Shown: positions 26,808 to 36,860, counted from the stretch's first letter. The stretch is DNA of 64,000 nucleotides from Halarcobacter ebronensis (GCF_013201825.1 NZ_CP053836.1:930001-994000), one strand, 5' to 3'. Numbers and translations are program-made. Notes: generated by a model not told the origin, from the letters alone.

Positions 26808-27473
26808 ATGACAAAAGCAGTTAAAAGAGAGATTTTACATCATCTAAATTTTTTAAAGTCAATTGGATGTGACTATCACGAACAAATAGAATTTTATAAT
26901 AATGAATTAAACTCAAACAACTTACCAAACAGTCTTGATGAGTTAAAAACATTGGTAAACAATTGTTATTTGTGTGAGTTGTCAAAATCAAGAAAAAATG
27001 TTCTTTTTGGAGAAGGGAATAAAAATGCATCATTGATGTTTATTTCTGACGAACCAACAGCAACAGAAGATGAACTAAAGAGTCATTTTGTTGGTAAAAA
27101 CGGAGAGCAATTAGCAAAAATGATTGAAAATGTTCTACCTTTAAAAAAAGAGGATATATATATTACAAGTTTAGTTAAATGTAAAAGTAAAGATGGAATG
27201 AATGCATCTCATTTTAGTAGTTGTAGCTCATATTTATACAAAGAAATAGAGTTAGTCAATCCTAAATTGGTTGTAGCTTTAGGAGAAAAAGTTTATAGCT
27301 ATCTAAGTGCAGATAAAACCCCTTTTAATCAAGTTAGGGGTAAAATAATTAATTTTAAGAGTTTTGTTGTGTTACCAACTTTTAGTGTAAGTTATCTTTT
27401 AAGAAATCCATCACTAAAAAGAGAGGCATTTCATGATATGTTAAAAATCAAATCTATATTGGAGTCAAATTGA
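26808..27473 (+). CDS. Uracil-DNA glycosylase superfamily protein (family 4-like)
   Basis: The 221-aa protein resembles Fe-S family 4 UDGs. Cys53, Cys56, Cys125 and Cys139 have the spacing expected for the 4Fe-4S cluster. FISDEPTATEDELKSHFVGK stands where the family has GEAPGxxED...FVG, so the GEAPG active-site loop is changed to SDEPT. VVALGEKVYSYL and LPTFSVSYLL correspond to the later motifs; the family's final HPS is altered to TFSVSYLL. A repair or other DNA-binding role is likely, but activity is uncertain. No ribosome site precedes the ATG. Confidence 0.75.
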   Translation: MTKAVKREILHHLNFLKSIGCDYHEQIEFYNNELNSNNLPNSLDELKTLVNNCYLCELSKSRKNVLFGEGNKNASLMFISDEPTATEDELKSHFVGKNGEQLAKMIENVLPLKKEDIYITSLVKCKSKDGMNASHFSSCSSYLYKEIELVNPKLVVALGEKVYSYLSADKTPFNQVRGKIINFKSFVVLPTFSVSYLLRNPSLKREAFHDMLKIKSILESN

Positions 27474-28579
27474 AAAATTTACTATTTATTCTTTTATCTT
27501 GTTTTTTATTAATTGGATGTTCTGTAAAAAAAGAGGTTTCAGTTTCAAATAAAACTTATAATAAGGGACAATCAAATAGTTTTGAGAATGCAAGAAATAT
27601 AAATCCTTTTGAAAAGAGTGAAGTTCAAGAAGAGAGTATTATCTCAAATCTAAGCAGCGATACAAAAAGAATTGCAATAATTTATCCTTCAACTGTTGTT
27701 GGAAGATATGCAAAGTCTACAATGAGCACAATCAGTGCTTTTTTGATATTTAATAATACAAAATTCGAGTTAGAATCTTTTGATACCTATAATGAAAAAA
27801 GAGAGAATGTTATTACACAAGTTGAATCTTTAAAAGATAGAGGATTTGATAAAGTTGTAGCACTATTTACAAAAGATGGCTTTGATATTTTAAATACTAT
27901 GGGGGATATTCAAGGAGTTAAATTTTACTTTCCTTTGATAAATAAAAATGAAGTTATGACTTTCAATAGTAACTTTATTTTTGGTGGTATCTCTTATGAA
28001 AAGCAAGTTGCTTTATTGCAAAAACTATCAAGTGGAAAAAATAGTATGTTTTATGTAAAATCATATCTTGGTGATAAATTAAAAAAAATCTATGAGAATA
28101 GTTTTGCAAATCCTGGAGCAATAATAGAGATTGAAAGACAAAATAACAAATATAAAGATATTATGGAAGATGAAAGAATTGCTGGTAGTACAGTTGTTCT
28201 AAATACTCCAATAGTAAAAACATCAATAATCTTAACACAACTAACAGCTTATGAGGTTATGCCAGCTAAAGTTTTATCAACACAGTTAAACTATAACCCA
28301 CTTTTAATAAAATTAACCCAAGCAAAAGATAGAGAAAATTTCTATGTGGTTAGTTCTATAAATAAAGTTGATAGTTTTATAGAAGATTATAGTAATCTTT
28401 TAGGAGCAAATGTAGCTTATGAATGGGTAGATTATTCTACTTTAATTGGAGTAAACTATTTAATAAACGAAAATGAGTCATTGGTAATTAAAACTAAGAT
28501 TATAGATAATCAAGCCGATTATGAAGAGACTTTATATAAAAGTACAATTTATGGGTTTGAAAAAGTGCTTACAAATTAA
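27470..28579 (+). CDS. Periplasmic lipoprotein with a PBP-like fold
   Basis: The 369-aa protein starts with a lipoprotein signal, lipobox LIGC with Cys17. The body (RIAIIYPSTVVGRYAK, then alternating beta-alpha pattern) resembles type 1 periplasmic-binding-protein folds such as LpoA/LppC-type proteins, but I do not recognise a close family. The TTG start overlaps the UDG-family stop by 4 bases, with GGAG upstream, so the two are co-translated. Function unknown. Confidence 0.6.
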   Translation: MKNLLFILLSCFLLIGCSVKKEVSVSNKTYNKGQSNSFENARNINPFEKSEVQEESIISNLSSDTKRIAIIYPSTVVGRYAKSTMSTISAFLIFNNTKFELESFDTYNEKRENVITQVESLKDRGFDKVVALFTKDGFDILNTMGDIQGVKFYFPLINKNEVMTFNSNFIFGGISYEKQVALLQKLSSGKNSMFYVKSYLGDKLKKIYENSFANPGAIIEIERQNNKYKDIMEDERIAGSTVVLNTPIVKTSIILTQLTAYEVMPAKVLSTQLNYNPLLIKLTQAKDRENFYVVSSINKVDSFIEDYSNLLGANVAYEWVDYSTLIGVNYLINENESLVIKTKIIDNQADYEETLYKSTIYGFEKVLTN

Positions 28580-28592
28580 GTCGTATTTGGAT

Positions 28593-28598
28593 ATAATC
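28593..28598 (+). promoter_or_regulatory. TATAAT -10 box for aspS
   Basis: GGATATAATCGCGG gives a consensus TATAAT 40 bases before the aspS TTG start and just after the lipoprotein stop. No clear -35 is seen. Confidence 0.55.
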
Positions 28599-28637
28599 GC
28601 GGAATTTAATAAAAAGAGAAATAAAACGGAGTAGGAA

Positions 28638-30401
28638 TTGAGAACGCATTATTGTACTGAAGTAACTGAAAAAAACATTGGTGAAACTGTAACTGTTGCA
28701 GGATGGGTAAACAGTAGAAGAGATCACGGTGGAATTATTTTTATTGATTTAAGAGATAGAGGAGGGTTAGTACAACTTGTTTGTGACCCTACTGATAATG
28801 AAGAGGCTTGGAAAGTTGCAGATAGTGTTAGAGATGAGTATGTTCTTATTGCAACAGGAAGAGTAAGAGCTAGAGGTGAAGGTTTAGAAAACCCTAATTT
28901 AATTACTGGAAAAATTGAGATTATTGTTGACTCTTTAGTAATTGAAAATAGATCAAAACCAATGCCTTTTGAGCTTGGTGATGAAAAAGTAAACGAAGAG
29001 ATAAGACTAAAAAATAGATTTTTAGAGCTTAGAACAAAAAGATCTTATGATATTTTCAAACTTAGAAGTACTGCAAATATTGCAGTTAGAAACTGTTTGA
29101 ATGAGCTTGGATTTTTAGATGTTGAAACTCCAATTTTAACAAAATCAACACCAGAGGGTGCAAGGGATTATTTAGTTCCAAGTAGAGTACATCCAGGTGA
29201 GTTTTATGCGTTACCACAATCTCCTCAATTATTTAAACAACTTCTTATGGTTGCAGGGTTTGATAAATATTTTCAAATTGCAAAATGTTTTAGAGATGAA
29301 GATTTAAGAGCAGACAGACAACCAGAGTTTACACAAATAGACGTTGAAATGAGTTTTTGTACTCAAGATGATGTTATAAAAGTTGCTGAAAAACTTATTC
29401 ATGATACTTTTACAGCTTGTGGAAAAGATGTTCCTACAACTTTCCCTAGAATGAAATATAGTGATGCAATGGAAACTTATGGTTCAGATAAACCAGATCT
29501 TAGATTTGCAATGCCTATGGTAGATGTAATTGATATTTTTGCAAACTCAACAAATGAGATTTTTGCAGAGATTGCAAAAGATAAAAAGAATAATAGAATC
29601 AAAGCTCTAAGATGTCCAAATGGAGATAATATTTTCTCAAAAAGACAGATGAAAGGTTTTGAAGATTATGTAAGAAAATTTGGAGCAAAAGGTCTTGGAT
29701 ACTTCCAAATGAAAGAGGATGGATTAAAAGGTCCTCTTACAAAATTCTTTAGTGAAGCAGATTTAGAAGAGATTGTAAAAGTAACAAATCTTGAAGTTGG
29801 AGATGTTGTATTCTTTGGAGCTGGAGCTAAAAAAGTAGTTTGGGATTATATGGGAAGATTTAGACTATTTTTGGCTAATGAAATGAATATTATTCCAAAA
29901 GATAAATATGAGTTTTTATGGGTTGTAGATTTCCCAATGTTTGAAGTAGAAGAGGGTAGAACAAAAGCTTTACACCACCCATTTACTATGCCAAATACAG
30001 AAAAATTTGATTTAGATAATATTGAAGATATTGAAGATATTGAATCAATTGCTTATGATATTGTTCTAAATGGAACAGAACTAGGTGGAGGAAGTATAAG
30101 AATTCACAAAGAAGAGATTCAATCAAAAGTATTCAAACTTATGGGAATTTCTGATGAAGATGCAAATACAAAATTTGGATTCTTACTTGAAGCACTTAAA
30201 TATGGAGCACCAAGTCATGGTGGATTTGCAATAGGTTTTGATAGATTGATTATGCTTTTAGCAGGAACTGATTCTATTAGAGATGTTATTGCTTTCCCTA
30301 AAACTCAAAAAGCTCAATGTCTGCTTACAGATGCACCATCTGAAGTTGATAATGAACAATTAAAAGAGTTAAGTATTAGAGTAAGAAAAATAGAGGCTTA
30401 A
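28638..30401 (+). CDS. aspS: Aspartyl-tRNA synthetase
   Basis: Class II synthetase of 587 aa. It has an N-terminal OB anticodon-binding domain ([20 protein letters not shown]), motif 2 with [18 protein letters not shown], the bacterial GAD insertion ([16 protein letters not shown]) and motif 3 with [18 protein letters not shown]. Related bacteria use a non-discriminating enzyme with GatCAB to make Asn-tRNA; I infer the same may hold here. Start TTG with GGAG upstream. Confidence 0.97.
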   Translation: MRTHYCTEVTEKNIGETVTVAGWVNSRRDHGGIIFIDLRDRGGLVQLVCDPTDNEEAWKVADSVRDEYVLIATGRVRARGEGLENPNLITGKIEIIVDSLVIENRSKPMPFELGDEKVNEEIRLKNRFLELRTKRSYDIFKLRSTANIAVRNCLNELGFLDVETPILTKSTPEGARDYLVPSRVHPGEFYALPQSPQLFKQLLMVAGFDKYFQIAKCFRDEDLRADRQPEFTQIDVEMSFCTQDDVIKVAEKLIHDTFTACGKDVPTTFPRMKYSDAMETYGSDKPDLRFAMPMVDVIDIFANSTNEIFAEIAKDKKNNRIKALRCPNGDNIFSKRQMKGFEDYVRKFGAKGLGYFQMKEDGLKGPLTKFFSEADLEEIVKVTNLEVGDVVFFGAGAKKVVWDYMGRFRLFLANEMNIIPKDKYEFLWVVDFPMFEVEEGRTKALHHPFTMPNTEKFDLDNIEDIEDIESIAYDIVLNGTELGGGSIRIHKEEIQSKVFKLMGISDEDANTKFGFLLEALKYGAPSHGGFAIGFDRLIMLLAGTDSIRDVIAFPKTQKAQCLLTDAPSEVDNEQLKELSIRVRKIEA

Positions 30402-30417
30402 GCACAAAGGCAATAAT

Positions 30418-31212
30418 ATGTATAAATCCATTTTCATATTATTGCTTCTCTCATCCTTTAGCTTTGCAAAAGTTTTTATAACTGTAACCTATCCTGTAGA
30501 GCGTTTTTTTATAAAAAGAATTGCAGAAAACACAATATATATCAAAACAATATTCGATGAAGAGAATTTTGATACAAATGATATTTCACAGATTAAGAAG
30601 TTTTCAAACAGCAACTACTACTTTAATTTTAATCTAGAAGATGAACAAAAAATAGAAGCTATATTTAAAGCAAGAAATAACAGTATAAAAATTTTCCACA
30701 TGCTAGAAGGGATTCCAAGAGTAAAAGCAAATGATGGAAAAGCAAATCCTTATGTTTGGTTGGATCCTTTGTTAGTTAGAAAACTTGCCGAAAATCTATA
30801 TAATAAACTAATTGAAATAGAGCCAGAGAGTAAAGATATTTATAGGGTAAATTATGAAAGTTTTCTTAGTGAACTTGATGAGATGTTTTTAGATATAAAA
30901 CAGAGAGTTGAAACAAGTAAAACTTTTGGTTTTTTTGCCTTTAGTGATGAGTTATATTACTTTGCAAAAAGATTTAGACTTAATATCTATCACGAAGATG
31001 CAAAACTTTTACATGTGGATGAAGTATTACAACTTTTAAAATTTTCAAGGAAAAAAAATATAAAACACTTACTTGTACCAATAAATTGTGATTATAGAAT
31101 TGCTCAATCTTTCTGTGGACATATAGATGGAAAACTTGTTGAATATAATCTTTATACATATAATTGGAAAGTAAATCTTTACTCAATTTTAAGAGGAATT
31201 GAGACTAATTAG
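30418..31212 (+). CDS. TroA/ZnuA-like periplasmic protein lacking His ligands
   Basis: The 264-aa protein has a signal peptide (residues 1-17) and the fold signature of cluster A-I metal-binding proteins: NPYVWLDPLLVRKLAENLYNKL in place of the usual HxWLDP segment (begun here at residue ~110), and FFAFSDELYYFAKRF in place of the SHxAFxYF segment. Both metal-ligand histidines are replaced (Tyr and Ser). It follows aspS by 16 bases. No permease or ATPase gene is nearby. Either it does not bind zinc or it uses other residues. Confidence 0.65.
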   Translation: MYKSIFILLLLSSFSFAKVFITVTYPVERFFIKRIAENTIYIKTIFDEENFDTNDISQIKKFSNSNYYFNFNLEDEQKIEAIFKARNNSIKIFHMLEGIPRVKANDGKANPYVWLDPLLVRKLAENLYNKLIEIEPESKDIYRVNYESFLSELDEMFLDIKQRVETSKTFGFFAFSDELYYFAKRFRLNIYHEDAKLLHVDEVLQLLKFSRKKNIKHLLVPINCDYRIAQSFCGHIDGKLVEYNLYTYNWKVNLYSILRGIETN

Positions 31213-31512
31213 TTTATAGTAAAAAATTATTTATTATAAAATACCCTTTTTAATATTTTCATCAAAATAAATTTAAAATTGTTTCATAATAGTAACAAAA
31301 AAATTCTGTTTTCAATTTTTTTATTTCACATAAAGCTTTATTTATAGTCAAATTTGAGGTTGAAATCAATTTTTGTTATACATATTTATCTATCTATATA
31401 AATCATATTTTAAAATATATAAATTATATATTTGTATATTTCATATACACTTATCATAAAATTATTTTTTTCTTTTATAGTAAAATCGTATTTTACAAAG
31501 GGAGTGTTATTA
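31213..31512. other. Gene-free AT-rich region before the Cache-CheW gene
   Basis: About 300 bases without a convincing gene. The only clear structure is GTAAAAT-CGT-ATTTTAC (31480-31496), a perfect 7-bp dyad directly before the AAAGGGAG ribosome site, and a TATAGTAAAAT that could serve as -10 box. An in-frame upstream ATG (31432) would add 27 residues but lacks a ribosome site. Confidence 0.5.
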
Positions 31513-34089
31513 ATGTCAAAAAATTTAATAGATTATAAAGGAATACAAGTAAAAAAAGAGTTATATCCTATTATAAAACATATTGAGGATGTGGATAAAT
31601 ATAGAGAAGAGTTAGGACGTTTAAGTTCTTCTTGGGATATTTTTGCACTCTTAGGACAACTTGGAGATATCAATATTGATATTGGGAAAACAAAAGAGAA
31701 TTTTTTAAATCTTACAACAACTTTATTAAACCATTTAAGCGATGAAACAGTAAAAAAAACAACTTCTGAGATGAAATTTAAAGCTCAAGTTGCTATTGAT
31801 GTGGTTATAAGAAATCTATTTGAAAGAACTGCCGATATTGGTTTTTTAGCAACAGATGATGATATTAGAGAATTTTTACTTCATTTCGTTTCAAAATACA
31901 ATAAAGATAGTGTTGAGATAAGAGAGAATATAAAAAAGAGATTTTTTGAATATGTAAAAAAGTATTCGGTTTATTATGATATTGTCTTAGCAGATACAAA
32001 AGGTAAAATTTTAGTAAGACTTGATGATAGTGTTGATATTGATAATATTGACTTATCATTTATTCAAAAAGTTTTAAATACTGATGATGAATATGTTGAG
32101 ACTTTTGCTTCACATAATTTCATTCCACAATATAAAAAATCATTGGTTTATTCGTATAAAGTTACAAGAACAAATAGTTCTAACTCTGAAACTATTGGAG
32201 TTTTATCACTTTGTTTTAAGTTTCAAGATGAGATGAAGGGAATTTTTAACAATCTTTTAGATAAAAAAAATAAAGAGATTATTATGCTTTTAGATGAAGA
32301 GGGTAGAGTAATTTCTTCAAGTGATGAGGACTGCATAGCACTAAACTCAAAACAAGAGATAATTTTGGATGATGAGTACAAAATTGTATCTTTTTCAAGT
32401 AGAGATTTTATAGCAAAAACTTGTAAAACAACAGGTTATCAAGGCTTTTTTGGGCTTAAATGGTATGGACATATAATGATTCCTTTGGAGTATGCCTTTT
32501 TAAGTGAAGAGTCAAATTCTGCAAAAGAGGTTGATGAACTTATAATTGAAGCAATGATGGAAAATGAAGAGCATTTTTCAAAAGAGCTAAAAGAGGTATT
32601 TAACAAAAGTAGAAATATTCAAGATAATTTAAGCCGTGTAATTTGGAATGGAAATGTTGCCCAAAGTAAAATAAACTCTTCAAATAGAGAGTTCTCTAAA
32701 TCTTTGTTATCTGAGATTGGTGTAACAGGTTCAAAGGCAAATTCCTCATTAAATAACCTAAATAGAACTATTATAAACTCTATTTTAAAAGATAGTGAGT
32801 TTATATCTTCTTTGGCAATAGATATTATGGATAGAAATCTTTATGAAAGAGCAAATGATTGTAGATGGTGGTCATTAACAACATATTTTAGAAAAGCTTT
32901 TGATGAACTAGAAACCCTTGAATCTAAAGCCCAAGAGATCTCTTCAATTTTAAAATATATAAATGATTTATATACAGTATATACAAATATTTTGGTATAT
33001 GATAGAAGTGGCAAAATCATTGCTGTTTCAAATAAAAAGGAGAGTCATTTAATTGGAAGAGTATTAACTAACTCTTGGGTTGAAAAGAGTTTGAAACTAA
33101 AAAATACACAAAAATATTGTGTTTCAAATTTTGAAAAATCAACGCTTTACTCAAATGAGTCAACATATATCTATTGTAGTTCTATTAGATCTTTTAAAAA
33201 TGAGGAACAAATAACAGGTGGGATTGCAGTTGTTTTTGATTCAAAACCACAGTTTAAAGCTATGCTTCAAGAGTCTTTACCCCAAAACAAAGATTCTATT
33301 TTTGCAATTTTTGCGACTAGAGATAAAAGTGTAATCTCTTCTTCAAATGAGAGTATTGAAATAAACTCAAAAATCAATATTGATGATAAATTTTTTAGTC
33401 TTAAAAATGGTGAAAAAATAAGTGAAATTGTTGAGATTGATAATAAATACTATGCTCTAGGGGTTAGATGTTCTAAAGGGTATAGAGAGTATAAAAGTAG
33501 TAGTGATGATTATGTAAATGATATCTTATGTTTAGTTTTTGTTTATATTGGGAAGAAGTGTTTAAATAAACTTTCTAAAATAAAAAGAAAAAAATTTATA
33601 AACAGTAATATTTTAAAAAAATCATTTAATAGTAGTTGTGAAGAGCTTGCAACTTTTCATCTAGGAAAAAAATTTCTTGCAGTTAATGCAAAAAATGTTG
33701 TTGAATCAATAGGGATTGAAAAATTAGAAAAATCAATTGATATGGATAAAAACAATCCTTTTAAAGGTATGGTTTTACATAAAGATAGGCTTATCTCTGT
33801 TTTAGATATTAGAAGTTTTGTAAATGAAGAGATTAAAAATGAAGAGTTAACCACAATTATACTTTTAGAATATGATAAAGATAATAAAGAGCACTGCATA
33901 GGGATTTTGGTATCCTCTTTAGAGAGTATTAGTGTAGTTGAAAAAAAAGCTATTCAACATATTCAAAGTCACTTTTTAGGAGCTGGAACTTTAGTTGAGA
34001 GTATAGTTGAAATAGATGATCTTGATGAACCACAAGTTGCCATGATTTTGGATATTAAAAAGATTGATGATAACTTGACCAAAAAGTGA
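31513..34089 (+). CDS. Soluble two-Cache protein with C-terminal CheW-like domain
   Basis: The 858-aa protein has no membrane helix. Two related sensory modules follow each other, each introduced by a helical segment with LFERTADIGFLATDDDIREF or LYERANDCRWWSLTTYFRKA. The Cache-like beta cores contain VLADTKGKILVR and ILVYDRSGKIIAVSN. About residues 712-840 form a CheW-like domain (ELATFHLGKKFLAVN, FKGMVLHKDRLISVLDIR). There is no receptor hairpin, so it may dock into chemoreceptor-CheA arrays as a scaffold or sense a cytoplasmic ligand. ATG 31513 fits the GGGAG site. Confidence 0.7.
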   Translation: MSKNLIDYKGIQVKKELYPIIKHIEDVDKYREELGRLSSSWDIFALLGQLGDINIDIGKTKENFLNLTTTLLNHLSDETVKKTTSEMKFKAQVAIDVVIRNLFERTADIGFLATDDDIREFLLHFVSKYNKDSVEIRENIKKRFFEYVKKYSVYYDIVLADTKGKILVRLDDSVDIDNIDLSFIQKVLNTDDEYVETFASHNFIPQYKKSLVYSYKVTRTNSSNSETIGVLSLCFKFQDEMKGIFNNLLDKKNKEIIMLLDEEGRVISSSDEDCIALNSKQEIILDDEYKIVSFSSRDFIAKTCKTTGYQGFFGLKWYGHIMIPLEYAFLSEESNSAKEVDELIIEAMMENEEHFSKELKEVFNKSRNIQDNLSRVIWNGNVAQSKINSSNREFSKSLLSEIGVTGSKANSSLNNLNRTIINSILKDSEFISSLAIDIMDRNLYERANDCRWWSLTTYFRKAFDELETLESKAQEISSILKYINDLYTVYTNILVYDRSGKIIAVSNKKESHLIGRVLTNSWVEKSLKLKNTQKYCVSNFEKSTLYSNESTYIYCSSIRSFKNEEQITGGIAVVFDSKPQFKAMLQESLPQNKDSIFAIFATRDKSVISSSNESIEINSKINIDDKFFSLKNGEKISEIVEIDNKYYALGVRCSKGYREYKSSSDDYVNDILCLVFVYIGKKCLNKLSKIKRKKFINSNILKKSFNSSCEELATFHLGKKFLAVNAKNVVESIGIEKLEKSIDMDKNNPFKGMVLHKDRLISVLDIRSFVNEEIKNEELTTIILLEYDKDNKEHCIGILVSSLESISVVEKKAIQHIQSHFLGAGTLVESIVEIDDLDEPQVAMILDIKKIDDNLTKK

Positions 34090-34159
34090 GCTAATTAGAA
34101 ATTTATATAGGAAGTTAAAACATTTTAGATAGAATTACAAGAAAATTCAAAGATAATAG

Positions 34160-35890
34160 ATGTTTTTACCTACTACAAAAGATGAGATGAAAAAACTTGG
34201 CTGGAGCCAATGCGATGTAATACTAATAAGTGGAGATGCCTATATTGATTCTCCTTTTATTGGTGTTGCCGTAGTTGGAAGAATACTTGAAGCACAAGGC
34301 TTTAAAGTAGGAATCATAGGCCAACCAGATATAAATAGTGATGATATTACAAGATTAGGTGAGCCACGACTTTACTGGGGAGTTAGTGGTGGAAGTATTG
34401 ACTCAATGGTATCAAACTATACTGCAACAAAAAAGTTTAGAAATAGCGATGATTATACTCCTGGCGGGAAAAATGATAAAAGACCAGATAGGGCAACTTT
34501 AGTATATACAAACCTAATAAGAAGATATTATAAAGATACCGTTCCAATAGTTCTTGGAGGAATAGAAGCAAGTTTAAGAAGAACAACTCACTATGATTTT
34601 TGGTCAAATAAACTTAGAAAACCAATTTTATTTGATTCAAAAGCTGATTATCTAATCTATGGAATGGGTGAAATGGCAATTAGAGAGTTTTCAACAGCTC
34701 TTGATAAAGGAGAAGACCCTACAAAAGTAAGAGGAGTTTGTTATATCTCAAAAGAACCAATAGAAAGCTATCTTCAACTTCCAAGCCATGAAGAGTGTCT
34801 AAAAAACAAAGAGAAATATATTGACCTTTTTGATGATTTTTATAAAAATAATGATCCAATTAGTGCAATGGGACTTTGCCAAAAAGTTGATAATAGATAC
34901 TCTATACAAAATCCACCTTGTGACTATTTAGATGAAAAAGAGATGGATGAGGTTGCTTCATATAAATATGCAAGAGAGCTTCATCCTTTTCATCAAAATC
35001 AGGGTAAAGTAAAGTGTTTAGAGACAATTAAATTCTCTATTCAGACTCATCATGGATGTTGGGGAGAGTGTAACTTCTGTGCAATTGGAGTTCACCAAGG
35101 AAGAACAATTAGAACAAGAAGTGAAAAAAATATTATCTGGGAAGCAAAAGAGTTTACAAAAGATAAAGAGTTTAAAGGTGTAATCTCTGATATAGGAGGT
35201 CCTACAGCTAATATGTATGGGTATGAGTGTGGTAAAAAACTTAAAAAAGGAACCTGTGATGATATTAGATGTGTAGACTATGACAGGCTTTGCAAGGTTA
35301 TGAAAGTTGATCATAGCAGACATCTAAAACTTTTAAGAGATATTAGACAAGTTCCAGGTGTAAAAAAAGCTTTTGTCGCTTCAGGATTACGATATGATTT
35401 TATTCCAGCAGATAAAAAATATGGGTATGAGTATTTAAAAGAGCTTGTCAATCACCATATAAGTGGGCAAATGAAAGTTGCTCCTGAACACACTTCTGAC
35501 AGGGTTTTGAAACTTATGGGAAAACCAGGGAAAGAACCTCTTATTGAGTTTAAAAAGATGTATGATAGATTAAATAAAGAGGCAGGGAAAAAGCAGTTCT
35601 TAACCTACTATTTAATTGCGGCACACCCTGGATGTGAGGAAAAAGATATGCATGAGTTAAAACAGTTTACAACCCATGAACTAAAAATGAATCCAGAACA
35701 AGCTCAAATCTTTACCCCAACTCCAGGAACATACTCTTCTGTTATGTATTATACAGAGATTGATCCAATTACAAGAAAAAAGATTTATGTGGAAAAAGAT
35801 AGGGCCCGAAAAGAGAAGCAAAAAAATATTGTAATTGATAAAAAGTATTACCAAAGAAGAAAAGATTCAAATGCAGGAATGCAAAGTTAG
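34160..35890 (+). CDS. YgiQ family radical SAM protein
   Basis: The 576-aa protein has an N-terminal cobalamin-binding-like domain (CDVILISGDAYIDSPFIGVA) and a radical SAM core with the CxxxCxxC cluster CWGECNFC (about residue 300). IGGPTANMYG and FTPTPGTYSSVMYYT are hallmarks of the uncharacterised YgiQ family. The reaction is not known. A thioredoxin-like gene starts 7 bases after its stop. Confidence 0.9.
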   Translation: MFLPTTKDEMKKLGWSQCDVILISGDAYIDSPFIGVAVVGRILEAQGFKVGIIGQPDINSDDITRLGEPRLYWGVSGGSIDSMVSNYTATKKFRNSDDYTPGGKNDKRPDRATLVYTNLIRRYYKDTVPIVLGGIEASLRRTTHYDFWSNKLRKPILFDSKADYLIYGMGEMAIREFSTALDKGEDPTKVRGVCYISKEPIESYLQLPSHEECLKNKEKYIDLFDDFYKNNDPISAMGLCQKVDNRYSIQNPPCDYLDEKEMDEVASYKYARELHPFHQNQGKVKCLETIKFSIQTHHGCWGECNFCAIGVHQGRTIRTRSEKNIIWEAKEFTKDKEFKGVISDIGGPTANMYGYECGKKLKKGTCDDIRCVDYDRLCKVMKVDHSRHLKLLRDIRQVPGVKKAFVASGLRYDFIPADKKYGYEYLKELVNHHISGQMKVAPEHTSDRVLKLMGKPGKEPLIEFKKMYDRLNKEAGKKQFLTYYLIAAHPGCEEKDMHELKQFTTHELKMNPEQAQIFTPTPGTYSSVMYYTEIDPITRKKIYVEKDRARKEKQKNIVIDKKYYQRRKDSNAGMQS

Positions 35891-35897
35891 GAAAAAG

Positions 35898-36311
35898 ATG
35901 AAAAGAGTTCTATTTATTATTTGTATAACACTATTTTTAACAAATGCAAATGCAATCTCACCTGATTTTATAAAAAAAATGTCGTATGAAACTGAATATG
36001 AAAAAGCTTTAAGTAAAGCAAAAAAAGAGAATAAAAATATAATGATGGTTGTTAGCCAACAATCTTGTCCTTGGTGTAGAAAGATGGAGAAACAGACTTT
36101 AGAAAAAAAGCCTATAGATAAGCTTATAAAAAAGAGTTTTATACCTCTTTTAGTGGATAAAGATTCAAACTCTTTTCCAAAAAAATTTGAAGCAAAACTT
36201 TTCCCTACAACAATTTTTATAGATGCAAAAAATGAGACAGAAATAACAAAGGTTTTAGGATATAAAGATAAAATCGAATTTAAAGCTATACTAGAAGAGG
36301 TAACAAAATGA
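35898..36311 (+). CDS. Periplasmic thioredoxin-like protein (CPWC)
   Basis: The 137-aa protein has a signal peptide (residues 1-19) and a thioredoxin fold with the active-site motif CPWC in SQQSCPWCRKMEKQT and cis-proline segment LFPTTIFID. It probably acts as a thiol reductase or oxidase in the periplasm. ATG 35898, with AGGA upstream, is preferred; the longer frame runs into ygiQ. It overlaps the next gene by 4 bases. Confidence 0.82.
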   Translation: MKRVLFIICITLFLTNANAISPDFIKKMSYETEYEKALSKAKKENKNIMMVVSQQSCPWCRKMEKQTLEKKPIDKLIKKSFIPLLVDKDSNSFPKKFEAKLFPTTIFIDAKNETEITKVLGYKDKIEFKAILEEVTK

Positions 36312-36757
36312 GAGTAATTTTTTTACTGTTTTTCTGTTTTTTGTATTTATTTGCAATTACTCCATATAATCTTGAAAATCTAAAAGAGCTAAATGTAAAA
36401 ATTCTAAATAAGAAAAATGAAATTTCAAAAGAGTTAGAAGAGAAAATCAAGGGTGATATTACTGCAAAACTTCAAGAACTTGGAGTTAAAACAAAAAGTG
36501 AAAGTTACTCAAATTTTCTAGTTCAAATAAAAATTGACAAAATAAATGGAATCGATTTTGTAAGGACAGCTTTAATTATAAGTGAAGATGTTTCTCCTCT
36601 AAGAGATAAAGATTTGGAAATTCTAGCAATTACTTATAAAAAAGAGGATAGTTTTGAAGCAGAAGATTTACAAAAGGATATTTATGAATCAGTTGTTAAA
36701 TATCTTTTTGAAGATTTTTGTGAACAATACAGAGCAGAAAACACAGAATTGAAATAA
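36308..36757 (+). CDS. Secreted or periplasmic protein of unknown function
   Basis: The 149-aa protein has a clear signal peptide (residues 1-18) and an acidic mixed alpha/beta body with one cysteine near the end. I recognise no family. It overlaps the thioredoxin-like gene (ATGA), so they may act together in the periplasm. Confidence 0.6.
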   Translation: MRVIFLLFFCFLYLFAITPYNLENLKELNVKILNKKNEISKELEEKIKGDITAKLQELGVKTKSESYSNFLVQIKIDKINGIDFVRTALIISEDVSPLRDKDLEILAITYKKEDSFEAEDLQKDIYESVVKYLFEDFCEQYRAENTELK

Positions 36758-36860
36758 AAGTGAAGATATACTATTCCCTCTTATTAAACTCATAGAGATA
36801 ATTGGATAAAATTACACTCTTTTTTAACACACAAGAAAAGTATCAATAAGGAAACAGGAA

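Noticed and set aside
31432-31512. Upstream ATG adding 27 residues to the Cache-CheW protein
   Set aside because: The added residues are translated leader with no ribosome site; ATG 31513 has GGGAG.
35835-35897. Longer start for the thioredoxin-like protein inside ygiQ
   Set aside because: The signal peptide begins at ATG 35898 with AGGA upstream; the extra residues would bury it.
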